DNA of 64,000 bases from Bremerella volcania (lineage in GTDB: Bacteria; Planctomycetota; Planctomycetia; Pirellulales; Pirellulaceae). A model generated the notes under the pieces. That model had not been told where the DNA came from, searched no databases, and saw only the letters and a program-made list of their open reading frames with translations. The stretch spans positions 2,914,001-2,978,000 of the forward strand of contig NZ_CP036289.1 in the NCBI RefSeq assembly GCF_007748115.1. Reading direction: 5' to 3'. The position numbers were made by a program, and so were the translations under genes. This document shows, in pieces, positions 16,308 through 24,640 of the stretch. Positions within the stretch are counted from its first letter, which is position 1; each line of letters starts with the position of its first letter.

Positions 16308-19300
16308 GTGCGTGGATTAACTTTGACTTGCTTGGTGGTCTTCTTGGCGTCATTTCAGGCATCGGTGGTGGCCCAGGCCCCTAACGCTTCGAAAGAAGAA
16401 AAGAGTAGTGACGAACATCACCTTGAAGGGGCCGCGAGACTAGATAGTCGCGTTAAAGAGTTGATTTCGGCGGGAGAATTGCAGGAAGCGAGTAAGCTTG
16501 CGCAGGAGGCATTGGCTATCCGAAAAACGGTACTTGGCGAAAAAGATCTCGAAACCGCCAAGTCATACAGCCTTCTAGGTGCAATCTCCTACCGTCAAGG
16601 CGACTATCTGGAGGCGCGTTGCTATGCGGAAGAAGGCCTAAGCATTATGGGAGATGTGCTGGGCGAAGATCATGTCGTTGTGGCCAGGTCTCACAACTCA
16701 TTAGGCCGTTTGCTAAAGGACGTCGGTGAGCTTTCCGCCGCACAATTTCACTTCGAGAAGGCACTCAGAATCCGGGAAAAAGTTCATGGAGACAATCATG
16801 CGGATACCGCGGAAACCCTGGATCAGTTAGGACTTTGTTTCAAGAGGCAAGGCAACCTGCCGGCCGCCCGATCCAACTATGAAAGGGCGCTCCAGATACG
16901 AAAAAAAGTGCTCGGAGAAGAACACCCGGACACGATAGCACTTCTGAGCAAGTTAGGAGTGCTGCTTAGTGCTCAGGGAGATTATGCCGCCTCGCGAATG
17001 TATCATGAGCAAGCGTTGGAAATTCGTGAAAAAGTCCTTGGCGAGAATCACGCCGAGACCGCGATGTCGATAAGTAATCTTGGTATAACTCTGCAAGAAC
17101 AGGGGAAATACGAGGAAGCACTGCAATATCATCAGCGGGCATTGAAAATACGTGAAAAGCTTTGGGGTGAGAACCACGCTGAGACCGCGAAGTCATTAAG
17201 AAATCTCGGTTCTGTTCACCAAGATCAGGGGAAATACGAGGAAGCATTAGGGTATTATCAGCGAGCATTGAAGATTCAAAGTGAAGTGTTTGGTGAAGAA
17301 CATCTCGTCACAGCGTCTACGCTGAACGACTTGGGTACCTTGTATAGCACTCAGCGTGACTTCGCGGCTGCGGAACGCTGTTATGAAAAAGCATTGTCAA
17401 TTAAGTCAAGAATATTAGGTGAAGAACATGCTGAGACGGTATTTTCGATTAACAATCTTGGCAATCTGCATAGCTTAATGGGGGACTTGCAGACTGCTCG
17501 GGGTTATTTCGAGCAAGCTTTAGAGATACGTATCAAGGTTCATGGCGAGGAACATCCGAATACGGCTTTATCACTCAATAATCTGGGCACTGTGTATCAC
17601 GATCTGGGCGAGTTTTCGGCTGCTCGCGATTGTCTCGTAAGAGCTTTGGCGATAAGAAGAAAGTCGCTTGGTGAAAACCATCCTGATACGGCGTTTTCTC
17701 TTCATGGACTAGGTGCATTTCATAGCAGCCACGGCGACTTTGCCACCGCATTGTCATTTCATAAGAAAGCCCTTGAGATTCGAGAAAAAGTACTCGGGCG
17801 AAATCACCCTGACGTCGCGCTATCGCTCAATAGCTTGGGAATGCTTGGGATTAGTCATGGCGATTATGACGCCGCTCGCCTCCATTTGGAGGAAGCGCTG
17901 GCAATTCGGACATCGGTATACGGTGAACAGCACACCTTGACGGCAGAGTCGCTCCATAATCTTGGTTTTTTGAGCGAGACTGAAGGGGACTTTGCATCCG
18001 CACTGTCCTTCTACGAAAAGGTGTTGAAAATTCAATTGTCGGCCTTGGGAAACGAGCACCCTGCCGTTGCCGTATTGTTCAGCAATATCGGCACTGTTTA
18101 CAGCCATCAAGGTGAGTATGTTGCCGCGAGGCTCTATCTTGAACAGGCCTTGAGAATTCAGAAGAAGGTGCTCGGTGAAGGCCATTTTGCAACGGCACCA
18201 ACCCTTTGCAATTTAGGTGCTCTGATATACAAGTACGGTGATTGTGACGCTGCACGTCCCTACTATGACGAAGCTTTGAAAATTCATGAAAATGCTTATG
18301 GGACAGGGCACCCATACACTTCTTCGTTGCGAAGCAACTTGAGTATGGTGCTACAGGCCCAAGGTGAATGGCAAGAAGCCTTGACGACGGTAGACAAAGC
18401 ACGGCATGACTCGTTGAAGTTTGTTACGGGGGTTCTTGCCTCGTTAGGTTCGGAGTCACAATCGAAGTTTATATTCACGCAGACCGGCGAATTTCATGGC
18501 GCGCTGTCTTTGGGCTATGTCAACCGAAATGAACCGTTGGCGGTAGAATACTCAGCAGGCTGGCTAATCAATGGGAAGGGGCTTTCGACGGATTCAATCG
18601 CAGCTCGTCAACTGCTAGAGCGAGACTCGAACGATCCGAGGGTAAAAAATGCCGTTGAGAAGCTTAGCAAGACGCGTCGAGAACTGGCAACGCTCACGAT
18701 GGCGACTCCTAGCTTGAATCAAGATGACGCTCGCCATAGGGCAATGGCCACTCTTACTCGGAGCGAACGCGAGCTAAGTCAACAGGTTGCTCAGATCGTT
18801 GGCGGCTCGATGAGAACGACCGAGTGGGTTGAATTAGAACACGTCCGCAACGATTTACCGAAAGGACAAACGTTTGTCAACATTGCCAGAATACCCATCC
18901 TCGACTTTAAAGCAATTCGAGACGAGTCTCGGTGGAGTGTAGAACGATATCTTGCGTGGCTAATCCCGGCGTCTGGCGAAGGAGAGGTTCAACTAGTCGA
19001 TCTTGGACCGGCCGTCGAAATTGACTCGCAGGTCGAACAGCTTCGCAGCCTGGTTAACCGTTCTGATAATGAGCAACAACTGACAGAAATGCTTGATCGA
19101 ATAGCTCAGCAAATCTGGAAGCCGATCGCGGAGAAGCTATCTGCCCACACCCAAGGGATCATCCTGAGCCCCGACGGAGCATTGTGGTTATTGCCTTGGA
19201 ACGCACTGCCCACTGAGGACGATCGTTTTCTTATTGAAGACTATTCACTGCGATTCGTTGTCAGTGGTCGTGAGTTGGTGCAAGGCCCTACGGAGTATAG

Positions 19301-20129
19301 CCAATCCAAGCCAATTGTATTCGCCGATCCTACGTTCGATCTGGCACCGGATAAGACACGTGACGCGGTTGAGGCGCTCTTTCGTGATGAATCTTTCGAC
19401 TGGGATGCCCATCGCGGAGTGGTTTCGCAGACGGCTCTTGGAAAGGTGCGTCCACTTCCCAACACGCGCGTCGAAGCCGCACTCATCTCGCCGAGTCTCG
19501 AAACGATCACGGCGCACGAACCGGTTTCGTACCTCGGACAGTACGCCCTGGAAACCGTCGTGAAGCGGGTCGAACGGCCGCGCATGCTGGTCCTCAGCAC
19601 GCATGGTTTCTTCTTGCCTGATCAACAGGTGAAACCGGACGATCGCCAAGCGATGCTGGCCGATGGTTCGCGTTCTTCCGCGCTGTTAACGGTCGATGGC
19701 AAACCGGTCGAGAACCCCCTGCTCCGCTGCGGGATGCTGTTTGCCGGCTGCAATCAACCGGCCGCCGGTGCGGACGATGGCGTGCTTACCGGGATGGAGA
19801 TCGTCGGTATGGATCTGCGTGGCACCGAGCTCGTCGTGCTGAGTGCCTGTGAAACGGGGGTTGGTGACGTGCGTAACGGCGAAGGGGTCGCCGGCCTTCG
19901 CCAGGCGTTTCAACTAGCCGGCGCCCAGGGGGTTGTCTCGACCTTATGGAGCGTCCCCGACCGCGACTCGGCGATCATCATGAACGATTTCTTCGCCGGC
20001 CTGGCCGAGGGAAAGAGCAAAGCGGAAGCCCTCCGCAGCGCCCAGCTGAAACGAATCGAAAGCCGTCGCGAACGTTACGGCACGGCGCACCCATTCTACT
20101 GGGCCGCGTGGACGCTGACGGGGAGCTAG
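16308..20129 (+). CDS. Secreted TPR-CHAT protein (caspase-like peptidase fold)
   Basis: A 1273-residue protein starting at GTG 16308, 7 bases after AAGGA. Residues 1-22 form a signal peptide (MRGLTLTCLVVFLASFQASV, then VA before QAPN). Residues about 38-700 hold 15 kinesin-light-chain-type TPR repeats of 42 residues, each ending ALxIRxxVLGExH, plus a degenerate 16th. The C-terminal CHAT domain has the expected dyad: His1099 in LVLSTHGFF and Cys1181 in VVLSACETGVGD. CHAT domains are caspase-like cysteine peptidases or degenerate relatives; TPR arrays bind partners. It lies on the opposite strand between terminase and portal genes. Its stop codon shares CTAG (20126-20129) with the converging HTH gene. 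Export would place it outside the cytoplasm. Confidence 0.9.
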   Translation: MRGLTLTCLVVFLASFQASVVAQAPNASKEEKSSDEHHLEGAARLDSRVKELISAGELQEASKLAQEALAIRKTVLGEKDLETAKSYSLLGAISYRQGDYLEARCYAEEGLSIMGDVLGEDHVVVARSHNSLGRLLKDVGELSAAQFHFEKALRIREKVHGDNHADTAETLDQLGLCFKRQGNLPAARSNYERALQIRKKVLGEEHPDTIALLSKLGVLLSAQGDYAASRMYHEQALEIREKVLGENHAETAMSISNLGITLQEQGKYEEALQYHQRALKIREKLWGENHAETAKSLRNLGSVHQDQGKYEEALGYYQRALKIQSEVFGEEHLVTASTLNDLGTLYSTQRDFAAAERCYEKALSIKSRILGEEHAETVFSINNLGNLHSLMGDLQTARGYFEQALEIRIKVHGEEHPNTALSLNNLGTVYHDLGEFSAARDCLVRALAIRRKSLGENHPDTAFSLHGLGAFHSSHGDFATALSFHKKALEIREKVLGRNHPDVALSLNSLGMLGISHGDYDAARLHLEEALAIRTSVYGEQHTLTAESLHNLGFLSETEGDFASALSFYEKVLKIQLSALGNEHPAVAVLFSNIGTVYSHQGEYVAARLYLEQALRIQKKVLGEGHFATAPTLCNLGALIYKYGDCDAARPYYDEALKIHENAYGTGHPYTSSLRSNLSMVLQAQGEWQEALTTVDKARHDSLKFVTGVLASLGSESQSKFIFTQTGEFHGALSLGYVNRNEPLAVEYSAGWLINGKGLSTDSIAARQLLERDSNDPRVKNAVEKLSKTRRELATLTMATPSLNQDDARHRAMATLTRSERELSQQVAQIVGGSMRTTEWVELEHVRNDLPKGQTFVNIARIPILDFKAIRDESRWSVERYLAWLIPASGEGEVQLVDLGPAVEIDSQVEQLRSLVNRSDNEQQLTEMLDRIAQQIWKPIAEKLSAHTQGIILSPDGALWLLPWNALPTEDDRFLIEDYSLRFVVSGRELVQGPTEYSQSKPIVFADPTFDLAPDKTRDAVEALFRDESFDWDAHRGVVSQTALGKVRPLPNTRVEAALISPSLETITAHEPVSYLGQYALETVVKRVERPRMLVLSTHGFFLPDQQVKPDDRQAMLADGSRSSALLTVDGKPVENPLLRCGMLFAGCNQPAAGADDGVLTGMEIVGMDLRGTELVVLSACETGVGDVRNGEGVAGLRQAFQLAGAQGVVSTLWSVPDRDSAIIMNDFFAGLAEGKSKAEALRSAQLKRIESRRERYGTAHPFYWAAWTLTGS

Positions 20130-20281
20130 TGCTTTTCTTCGTCGAGCAGCAAACGTTTGTAACGCGCGATTGTATTGAAGCTGGCTCCCACGACCCGGGC
20201 AACTTTCCGCATCGAAAAGCCTTCGCGGAGCAGCCGCTCGATGCGCATGACTTTGGCGTGTTCGAGTGTGCGTGTATTCAA
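20126..20281 (-). CDS. 51-residue helix-turn-helix protein
   Basis: Starts at TTG 20281, whose last two bases overlap the terminase stop TGA (TTGA junction). GGAGGAGG at 20291-20298, inside the end of the terminase gene, decides this start. Translated as a Met-initiated peptide it contains RIERLLREGFSMRKVARVVG then ASFNTIARYKRLLLDEE, a homeodomain/resolvase-like HTH. Such short HTH proteins occur near phage terminases and may act as packaging-site or regulatory DNA binders. Its stop overlaps the stop of the converging TPR-CHAT gene. Confidence 0.65.
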   Translation of the reverse strand: MNTRTLEHAKVMRIERLLREGFSMRKVARVVGASFNTIARYKRLLLDEEKH

Positions 20282-21615
20282 AGCGTGGGACCTCCTCCGT
20301 TGACGATGTGAGACAGTAGCCGCAAGCCAAGTTCTAAAGCGTCCGGGCCGTCGTCGTGCTGGCCACATGGGAACTGTTGCAACTGCTGGACCAGCAATTT
20401 GGCGCCGCGGCTGTGGTTTCGGAAGTGAAGTTCGCCGCGCGATAGGTACGGCGTCAGACCGCTGCGAATGCGAGCCGTTTTGTTTTCCGCGTTGTTACAC
20501 GGATAGATCCTCAGGTCGATCCCACGTGCGCGGGCCAGCGGCTGAATCATGATCACGAGCAGCTCTTGAAACTGGTTCGATTCAATCACCAGCCCTTGCG
20601 GCCCGGCGGCGGCCGCGACTTCGACCGTGCGCTGGGCAATCCGGCTGAGGTCGAGACGTTCGAGCCATGCGTCGACAAAGACATGTCCCGTGCGGGTCAG
20701 GCGGCAATCGACAAGCGCGGTGTAGTCCGACTTATCGCTCTTTCCCTTCGAGGGATCGAGGGCCAGCACGCGGAGGAGCATTTCGTCTTCGGCCGGCCAC
20801 TCATCAAACCAGAAGCCTGGCATCTGGAAGTAATACCCGGCGAACTCCGCCCCTTCGGTATCAAGGAACTGCGCGAGGATTTCCTGCTGGTAGGCCCGGT
20901 CGCCGATGTCGAGCCGCGTGGCTTCCATCTCCTCGGGCGTCATCAATGGATTTTGCGACGAGGGACACTGCCACGAGCGATAGTTGGCCGGGTCGGCCAG
21001 CGCCAGGTCGAAGCGGTCTTTTACCCAGTTCGGTCCGTTGGGAGAAGTGAGAAAGAGTGACCAACCTTTTTTGTCGGCGATCGCTGGACGGAGGGCTTCC
21101 TTCCAGGAGCTTTCCGTGCCGAACGCGGCTTCGTCATAGACGATGCCGTCGAGTCCGTCGCCGCGCAGGCTGGCCGGCGAGGCGGCCGTTTTCAACGTGA
21201 TGCTGCCACCGGTGCACAGTTCAATGCGGCGATCGGTTTTGTAGTAATCGAAGCCGGAGTTCTGGAAGCACTTGACCAGGTCGCGTTCGATCTTCTGCGT
21301 GATGACAAACGTCGGGGCGACCCACCAGATGTTGCCTCCGTTGAGTGCTCCTTTAAGGTGCTGTGGGTGCTTGGGGTGGGGATGGCCGTGCCCCCGGACA
21401 CAGGCCGGCAGCCCCGCGCCGGTCTTCCCCCAGCGGCGTCCGCAGACGGCCGTTTTGTGGCGATGCGGATCGAGCAACAGCTGCCGCTGATGGGGCAGCG
21501 GTTTAGGCAGACGGATCTCCCGGTCCCGGATGGCGTTGTCCTGAATCTTCTTCATTCGCTCGGTCAGCTTGGGCATGGGCATCGTTTTCAAAGAAAGCTT
21601 CGTCTTCGACGACAA
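20278..21615 (-). CDS. terL: Terminase large subunit (ATPase/nuclease)
   Basis: A 445-residue motor protein that cuts phage DNA and pumps it through the portal. N-terminal ATPase: Walker A-type CGRRWGKTG at 58-66 (Lys64), and Walker B GIVYDEAAF with Asp161/Glu162. C-terminal RNase-H-like nuclease: Asp287 in LALDPSKGKSD, Glu345 in LVIESNQ, and Asp421/422/425 in HDDGPDAL. These are the expected metal-binding acidic residues. Several in-frame ATGs (21582, 21576, 21555) are possible starts; all overlap the preceding gene. It is followed by the HTH gene and then, on the other strand, the TPR-CHAT gene. Confidence 0.9.
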   Translation of the reverse strand: MSSKTKLSLKTMPMPKLTERMKKIQDNAIRDREIRLPKPLPHQRQLLLDPHRHKTAVCGRRWGKTGAGLPACVRGHGHPHPKHPQHLKGALNGGNIWWVAPTFVITQKIERDLVKCFQNSGFDYYKTDRRIELCTGGSITLKTAASPASLRGDGLDGIVYDEAAFGTESSWKEALRPAIADKKGWSLFLTSPNGPNWVKDRFDLALADPANYRSWQCPSSQNPLMTPEEMEATRLDIGDRAYQQEILAQFLDTEGAEFAGYYFQMPGFWFDEWPAEDEMLLRVLALDPSKGKSDKSDYTALVDCRLTRTGHVFVDAWLERLDLSRIAQRTVEVAAAAGPQGLVIESNQFQELLVIMIQPLARARGIDLRIYPCNNAENKTARIRSGLTPYLSRGELHFRNHSRGAKLLVQQLQQFPCGQHDDGPDALELGLRLLSHIVNGGGPTL

Positions 21616-21859
21616 TCACCGGGGAGGTTTTGCCACTGTTTTCCAGGGCCTTGCGTTGGAGGTTGATCAGCTCAATCTCGTGGGAATGGTCGATGGTTGC
21701 GCGGATTTCCTTGACGGCCATGAGTCGAACTTTCGGATCGATATCATCATCGTTGGCGATTTCCGTCGGGACATTGATCGCCATGTCGTAAGCCTTTTGA
21801 GGAATCTGGTAGCTGGGCATCGTGTTTTTTGGTGAAGTTGGTTTCGTGATACAAATCAT
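21503..21859 (-). CDS. Small terminase-like / packaging accessory protein
   Basis: A 118-residue protein; GAGGGG about 7 bases before the ATG at 21859 supports this start, with ATG 21820 as alternative. Central helices (KAYDMAINVPTEIANDDDID, then PKVRLMAVKEIRATID) and an acidic tail fit a small DNA-recognition or packaging partner. It overlaps the large terminase by 113 bases in another frame. The small-subunit name is inferred from order and size. Confidence 0.5.
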   Translation of the reverse strand: MICITKPTSPKNTMPSYQIPQKAYDMAINVPTEIANDDDIDPKVRLMAVKEIRATIDHSHEIELINLQRKALENSGKTSPVIVVEDEAFFENDAHAQADRANEEDSGQRHPGPGDPSA

Positions 21860-21929
21860 GGCGCAGCCCCTCAGGAGGTAACGTTGGACCGCGGGTTTCG
21901 CGGATGGGAAAGGAATTTGTCACAAAGGA

Positions 21930-22050
21930 CACAGAGAGCACCGAGAAAAAATAGGGTCGGTGCTGATTCAAGATGGCAATCTGCCAAAGACGAAGGTAGC
22001 CATTCTATGTTTTGCCCAGGTGTCTTCCTCTTCCCTCGGTGCGCTCTGTG
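21930..22050. repeat. Inverted-repeat (MITE-like) element
   Basis: CACAGAGAGCACCGAG at 21930-21945 and the reverse complement CTCGGTGCGCTCTGTG at 22035-22050 match in 15 of 16 bases and enclose about 89 bases with no gene. Sequences of the CACAGAG...ACCGAG kind recur as dispersed palindromic repeats in many bacterial genomes. Here it sits between the holin-like gene and the terminase genes. Confidence 0.55.
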
Positions 22051-22062
22051 GCTAAGATCCTC

Positions 22063-22467
22063 TTAGCTACGCGGCGTACGCTGTTGGCAGGCGGAGGACA
22101 GTTCTTGGAACTGTTGGCCTTGCGTCTTCAATGCGAGGGAGACCTCGTTGAGTGAACGGCAGAGCTTGTCGTTCTTTTCCTTGTCGTTGGCTTCAATGCG
22201 GTCGATGATGCCTTCGTAGTGTTGCTGGGTCGCGAGGTCTTTGACGTCTTGCCGCTTATCGAGCCGAGGACGTTCGACTTTAACGTAATAGTAGATCAGC
22301 CACGCCATCAAGCCGCTGGAACCGAGCGACGAGATCAATGTTCCCAGCACGGTGTTGTCGGTAACGGCCAAGACGGCCAGAGCCGCCGAGAAGATCGGAG
22401 TCACCAGGTAAACGAGCGTGGTTACCAGGTAGCCTGCGAGATGATCGCCGAGGGATTGGATACTCAT
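22063..22467 (-). CDS. Holin-like membrane protein
   Basis: A 134-residue protein with two membrane segments (residues about 12-36 and 42-62), then a basic turn (KVERPRLDKRQD) and a C-terminal coiled coil (about 75-125). This layout is typical of phage holins and spanin-like helpers. Its start overlaps the stop of the preceding membrane protein by 4 bases. Position next to peptidase and thioredoxin-like genes suggests a lysis or membrane-access cassette. Function inferred from topology and context. Confidence 0.5.
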   Translation of the reverse strand: MSIQSLGDHLAGYLVTTLVYLVTPIFSAALAVLAVTDNTVLGTLISSLGSSGLMAWLIYYYVKVERPRLDKRQDVKDLATQQHYEGIIDRIEANDKEKNDKLCRSLNEVSLALKTQGQQFQELSSACQQRTPRS

Positions 22468-22826
22468 GAGCTTGGTTCCGTGGGTCGCTTGAATGGGTTA
22501 GGCAAGGTCGATTTGGCGGTTTGAAACCAGTAGTCGACCAGCGCGCTGAGGATCGCCTTGATCGCCAGGCCCAGTAGCCACCAGGTAATGGGACCGAGGC
22601 GCAGTTCGCTGCGAAAGTTGGCATCGCGAAAGATGTGTTCCACGATTTCCGTCTGCCGGGTCGACGCGAATGTTTCGGGCCAATGTTTGAGAGCCGCCTT
22701 GACGACCTGGTCGCGAAAGTCCGCGCGGTACTGCCAGTAGCGCCGGGCGATGTGCGATTTGGCACCGGTTGAAAACGTGTGCCAATGCCTGGTTTTGTGC
22801 ATGGTGTTATCGCTGGCCAAGGACAC
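22464..22826 (-). CDS. Small membrane protein of the lysis-type cassette
   Basis: A 120-residue protein with a basic, aromatic N-terminal half (RRYWQYRADFRDQVVKAALK) and one membrane segment near residues 80-103 (ITWWLLGLAIKAILSALVDY). It lies between the thioredoxin-like gene (overlap 20 bases) and the holin-like gene (overlap 4 bases). Tight overlaps imply one transcript and coupled translation. No family recognised. Confidence 0.5.
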   Translation of the reverse strand: MSLASDNTMHKTRHWHTFSTGAKSHIARRYWQYRADFRDQVVKAALKHWPETFASTRQTEIVEHIFRDANFRSELRLGPITWWLLGLAIKAILSALVDYWFQTAKSTLPNPFKRPTEPSS

Positions 22827-23187
22827 GCTCCTTCGTCGTTAAGCCAATCACGCGGCGAACGATGGTGCGATCGTTCACGACGAGAAACGTCGGGTAGGCT
22901 GTTACGCCGTACTGGCGGACGAGATCTTGTCGTGACTCATCCACCACGTAGACCGTGTGCCCTTCCCGATGCAGTTGATTGGCTAGCTGGCGCATCGGCC
23001 GACAGTAGACGCAGTCGGAACGCGTGAAGAAGTAAATGATCGGTTGCCGTTTAGCCGGTATGGAAACGGGTGCGTTTGTTTCCGGCAATGGGATTGGTCG
23101 ATTGGCATCGGTCCGGTTGACGCAGAGCCAGGTGCTTCCCGAGAGAATGCACGTCAGTAGTAACGTATTGAAAGCGATGCGATGCAT
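22807..23187 (-). CDS. Membrane-anchored thioredoxin-like protein
   Basis: A 126-residue protein starting at ATG 23187 with AAGGA upstream; a longer reading to 23493 overlaps the peptidase gene and is rejected. Residues 5-22 are a signal/anchor segment (AFNTLLLTCILSGSTWL). The rest is a thioredoxin fold: FFTRSDCVYCRPM with redox pair Cys59/Cys62, and the cis-Pro region GVTAYPTFLVV. It would act outside the cytoplasm on disulfides. It directly follows a papain-like peptidase gene, whose fold or partner could need oxidised or reduced cysteines. Confidence 0.7.
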   Translation of the reverse strand: MHRIAFNTLLLTCILSGSTWLCVNRTDANRPIPLPETNAPVSIPAKRQPIIYFFTRSDCVYCRPMRQLANQLHREGHTVYVVDESRQDLVRQYGVTAYPTFLVVNDRTIVRRVIGLTTKERVLGQR

Positions 23188-23222
23188 GCGTTGGTTATCC
23201 TTGTATGAGATTGTTTTACGCT

Positions 23223-23981
23223 TCAAACAAGCGCGTCTTCGGGTAGAAGTAGACTCGCGCGCGGGGCGTAGCAGCCGTACGAGCGAATCGAGCCGCTGAC
23301 GTAACGCTCGGTGTCGTAGCCGTAGCCGTCGTCTCCCCAGGTGCCCCAGCTGTTGGCATACTTCAAGACGTACTGGCCGTTTCGTTTCATGGGACGCACG
23401 GCATAGATCGCGTGCCCTGCCCGGCCGTAATAGACCGGTTTCCACTGCAGCAGTGCCGAGAAAAGTTCGTCGAATGAACCGATCTCGTTCCATTCAGTGA
23501 AGCGAAACCTGGCGGCCGTTTCTTCCCAGCCGCTGGGCAACGTGCCGCTCCATTGGTTCTCGGGCCAGACATGATCGCCGTACGCCGCGCGGTTCTCTGG
23601 GGTATCCAGGGGAAGAACGCCTACCTGGCTGATCTGCCGCATGTTCGCGTCCAACGTCGAGCCGCCACTACGCGAGCCCACGAACTTGAACACGCTCAGC
23701 GGTGAAAGGAGTACACAGTTGCCTGCCCCGACCGCTTTGTTGCGCAGGTACTCCAAACAGCTGGTTGACGAATGCGATGCGCACGAACCGATCGTTTGCC
23801 GCTTGATGCGGGCCACGTAGCGCTCGGCCAGTGCGTAGTCGTGCTCGGCCAGTAGTTGGTCCCACTGGCTGCGGGGGATGACGTTTTGCTCGTTGGCGAA
23901 GAGCTCGAAGGTCGAGCCAAACGTGTTGCCACGCACCATCGCATCGCCGCGGCCTGGTTGGTTGAGGAATTTCACGTTCAT
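23223..23981 (-). CDS. Papain-like (C1 family) cysteine peptidase
   Basis: A 252-residue protein with the full papain set: Gln62 and Cys67 in RQTIGSCASHSS, His190 in YYGRAGHAIYAV, and Asn210 in KYANSWGTWGDDGYG. No signal peptide and no long pro-region. It starts one base after the stop of the small anchored gene upstream and lies in the phage cassette that also has holin-like genes. Roles to consider are lysis through protein bonds of the envelope, virion-protein processing, or an injected effector. Planctomycete envelopes are protein-rich, which makes a peptidase a plausible lysin; this is inference. Confidence 0.75.
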   Translation of the reverse strand: MNVKFLNQPGRGDAMVRGNTFGSTFELFANEQNVIPRSQWDQLLAEHDYALAERYVARIKRQTIGSCASHSSTSCLEYLRNKAVGAGNCVLLSPLSVFKFVGSRSGGSTLDANMRQISQVGVLPLDTPENRAAYGDHVWPENQWSGTLPSGWEETAARFRFTEWNEIGSFDELFSALLQWKPVYYGRAGHAIYAVRPMKRNGQYVLKYANSWGTWGDDGYGYDTERYVSGSIRSYGCYAPRASLLLPEDALV

Positions 23982-23982
23982 G

Positions 23983-24384
23983 TTACTTGCCGCCGTGCTT
24001 GTTCCACTGTTGAAGGACTTCCTGTTTGGTTGGGGGAAGTGGGCCGCTGAATAGGATCTCGCCTAGCTTGCCGTCGCCGGTGAGCGTGCCGATGTGCAAG
24101 CCGTCGCCTGGGTAAGCTTCGGTGAACGTGGCAGCCGCGGCGTGGTTGGCTTCGTAGGCGCGATAGATCGACGTGCCCCAATCGGTATCATTTTGCAGTT
24201 GGGCAAGCAGCGCATCGCGCTGGGGCGTGGCCGTGCTGCTTTCAGTGATAGTGACCACCGCTCGGGGGCCGTCGACGGGGCCGAACACGTTCAAGTCGAA
24301 CGCGGGAAAGCCGCGTGTGGCGACGTGCCACACGATCAGCGCGACCATCACCAGCGGCACCACGCGGTTGATTACTTCGCGCAT
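23983..24384 (-). CDS. Anchored small protein, phage cassette
   Basis: A 133-residue protein with an N-terminal membrane segment (residues 7-24, RVVPLVMVALIVWHVATRG) and a globular exterior part with EAYPGDGLHIGTLTGDGKLG. It overlaps the previous gene by 13 bases and precedes the peptidase by one base. It could be a partner or membrane tether for the peptidase. Unrecognised family. Confidence 0.5.
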   Translation of the reverse strand: MREVINRVVPLVMVALIVWHVATRGFPAFDLNVFGPVDGPRAVVTITESSTATPQRDALLAQLQNDTDWGTSIYRAYEANHAAAATFTEAYPGDGLHIGTLTGDGKLGEILFSGPLPPTKQEVLQQWNKHGGK

Positions 24385-24638
24385 CGCAGTACCTTTTGAC
24401 AGATGAGATCCTTAAAAACCTCGTTGGTAAGTTCGGCGAGCTGAGCGTTGTCGCCGCACGCGTCGCGGGCAACGTGGTACGCTTCGATCAGCGCAGCCGG
24501 ATCGTCGTCGGCGGAAGCGCGCGAAGCCAATAGCGACACGCGCGGTAGCCAACTCTTCACCGTCGACCAGTTGGCGGCCAGCAGCAGCACGCTACACGTG
24601 CCAAGGCCGCCAAGGGTGATGATGGATTGATAATCCAC
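24372..24638 (-). CDS. Small single-span membrane protein, phage cassette
   Basis: An 88-residue protein with one membrane segment near residues 5-24 (SIITLGGLGTCSVLLLAANW) and a helical hydrophilic C-terminal half with four cysteines in the whole protein. It sits between two small genes of the same operon (two-base gap upstream, 13-base overlap downstream). Function unknown. Confidence 0.5.
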   Translation of the reverse strand: MDYQSIITLGGLGTCSVLLLAANWSTVKSWLPRVSLLASRASADDDPAALIEAYHVARDACGDNAQLAELTNEVFKDLICQKVLRCAK

Positions 24639-24640
24639 GA

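Noticed and set aside
23188-23493. N-terminal extension of the thioredoxin-like gene
   Set aside because: It lies inside the peptidase gene in another frame and is Arg-rich; ATG 23187 has its own ribosome site and signal segment.
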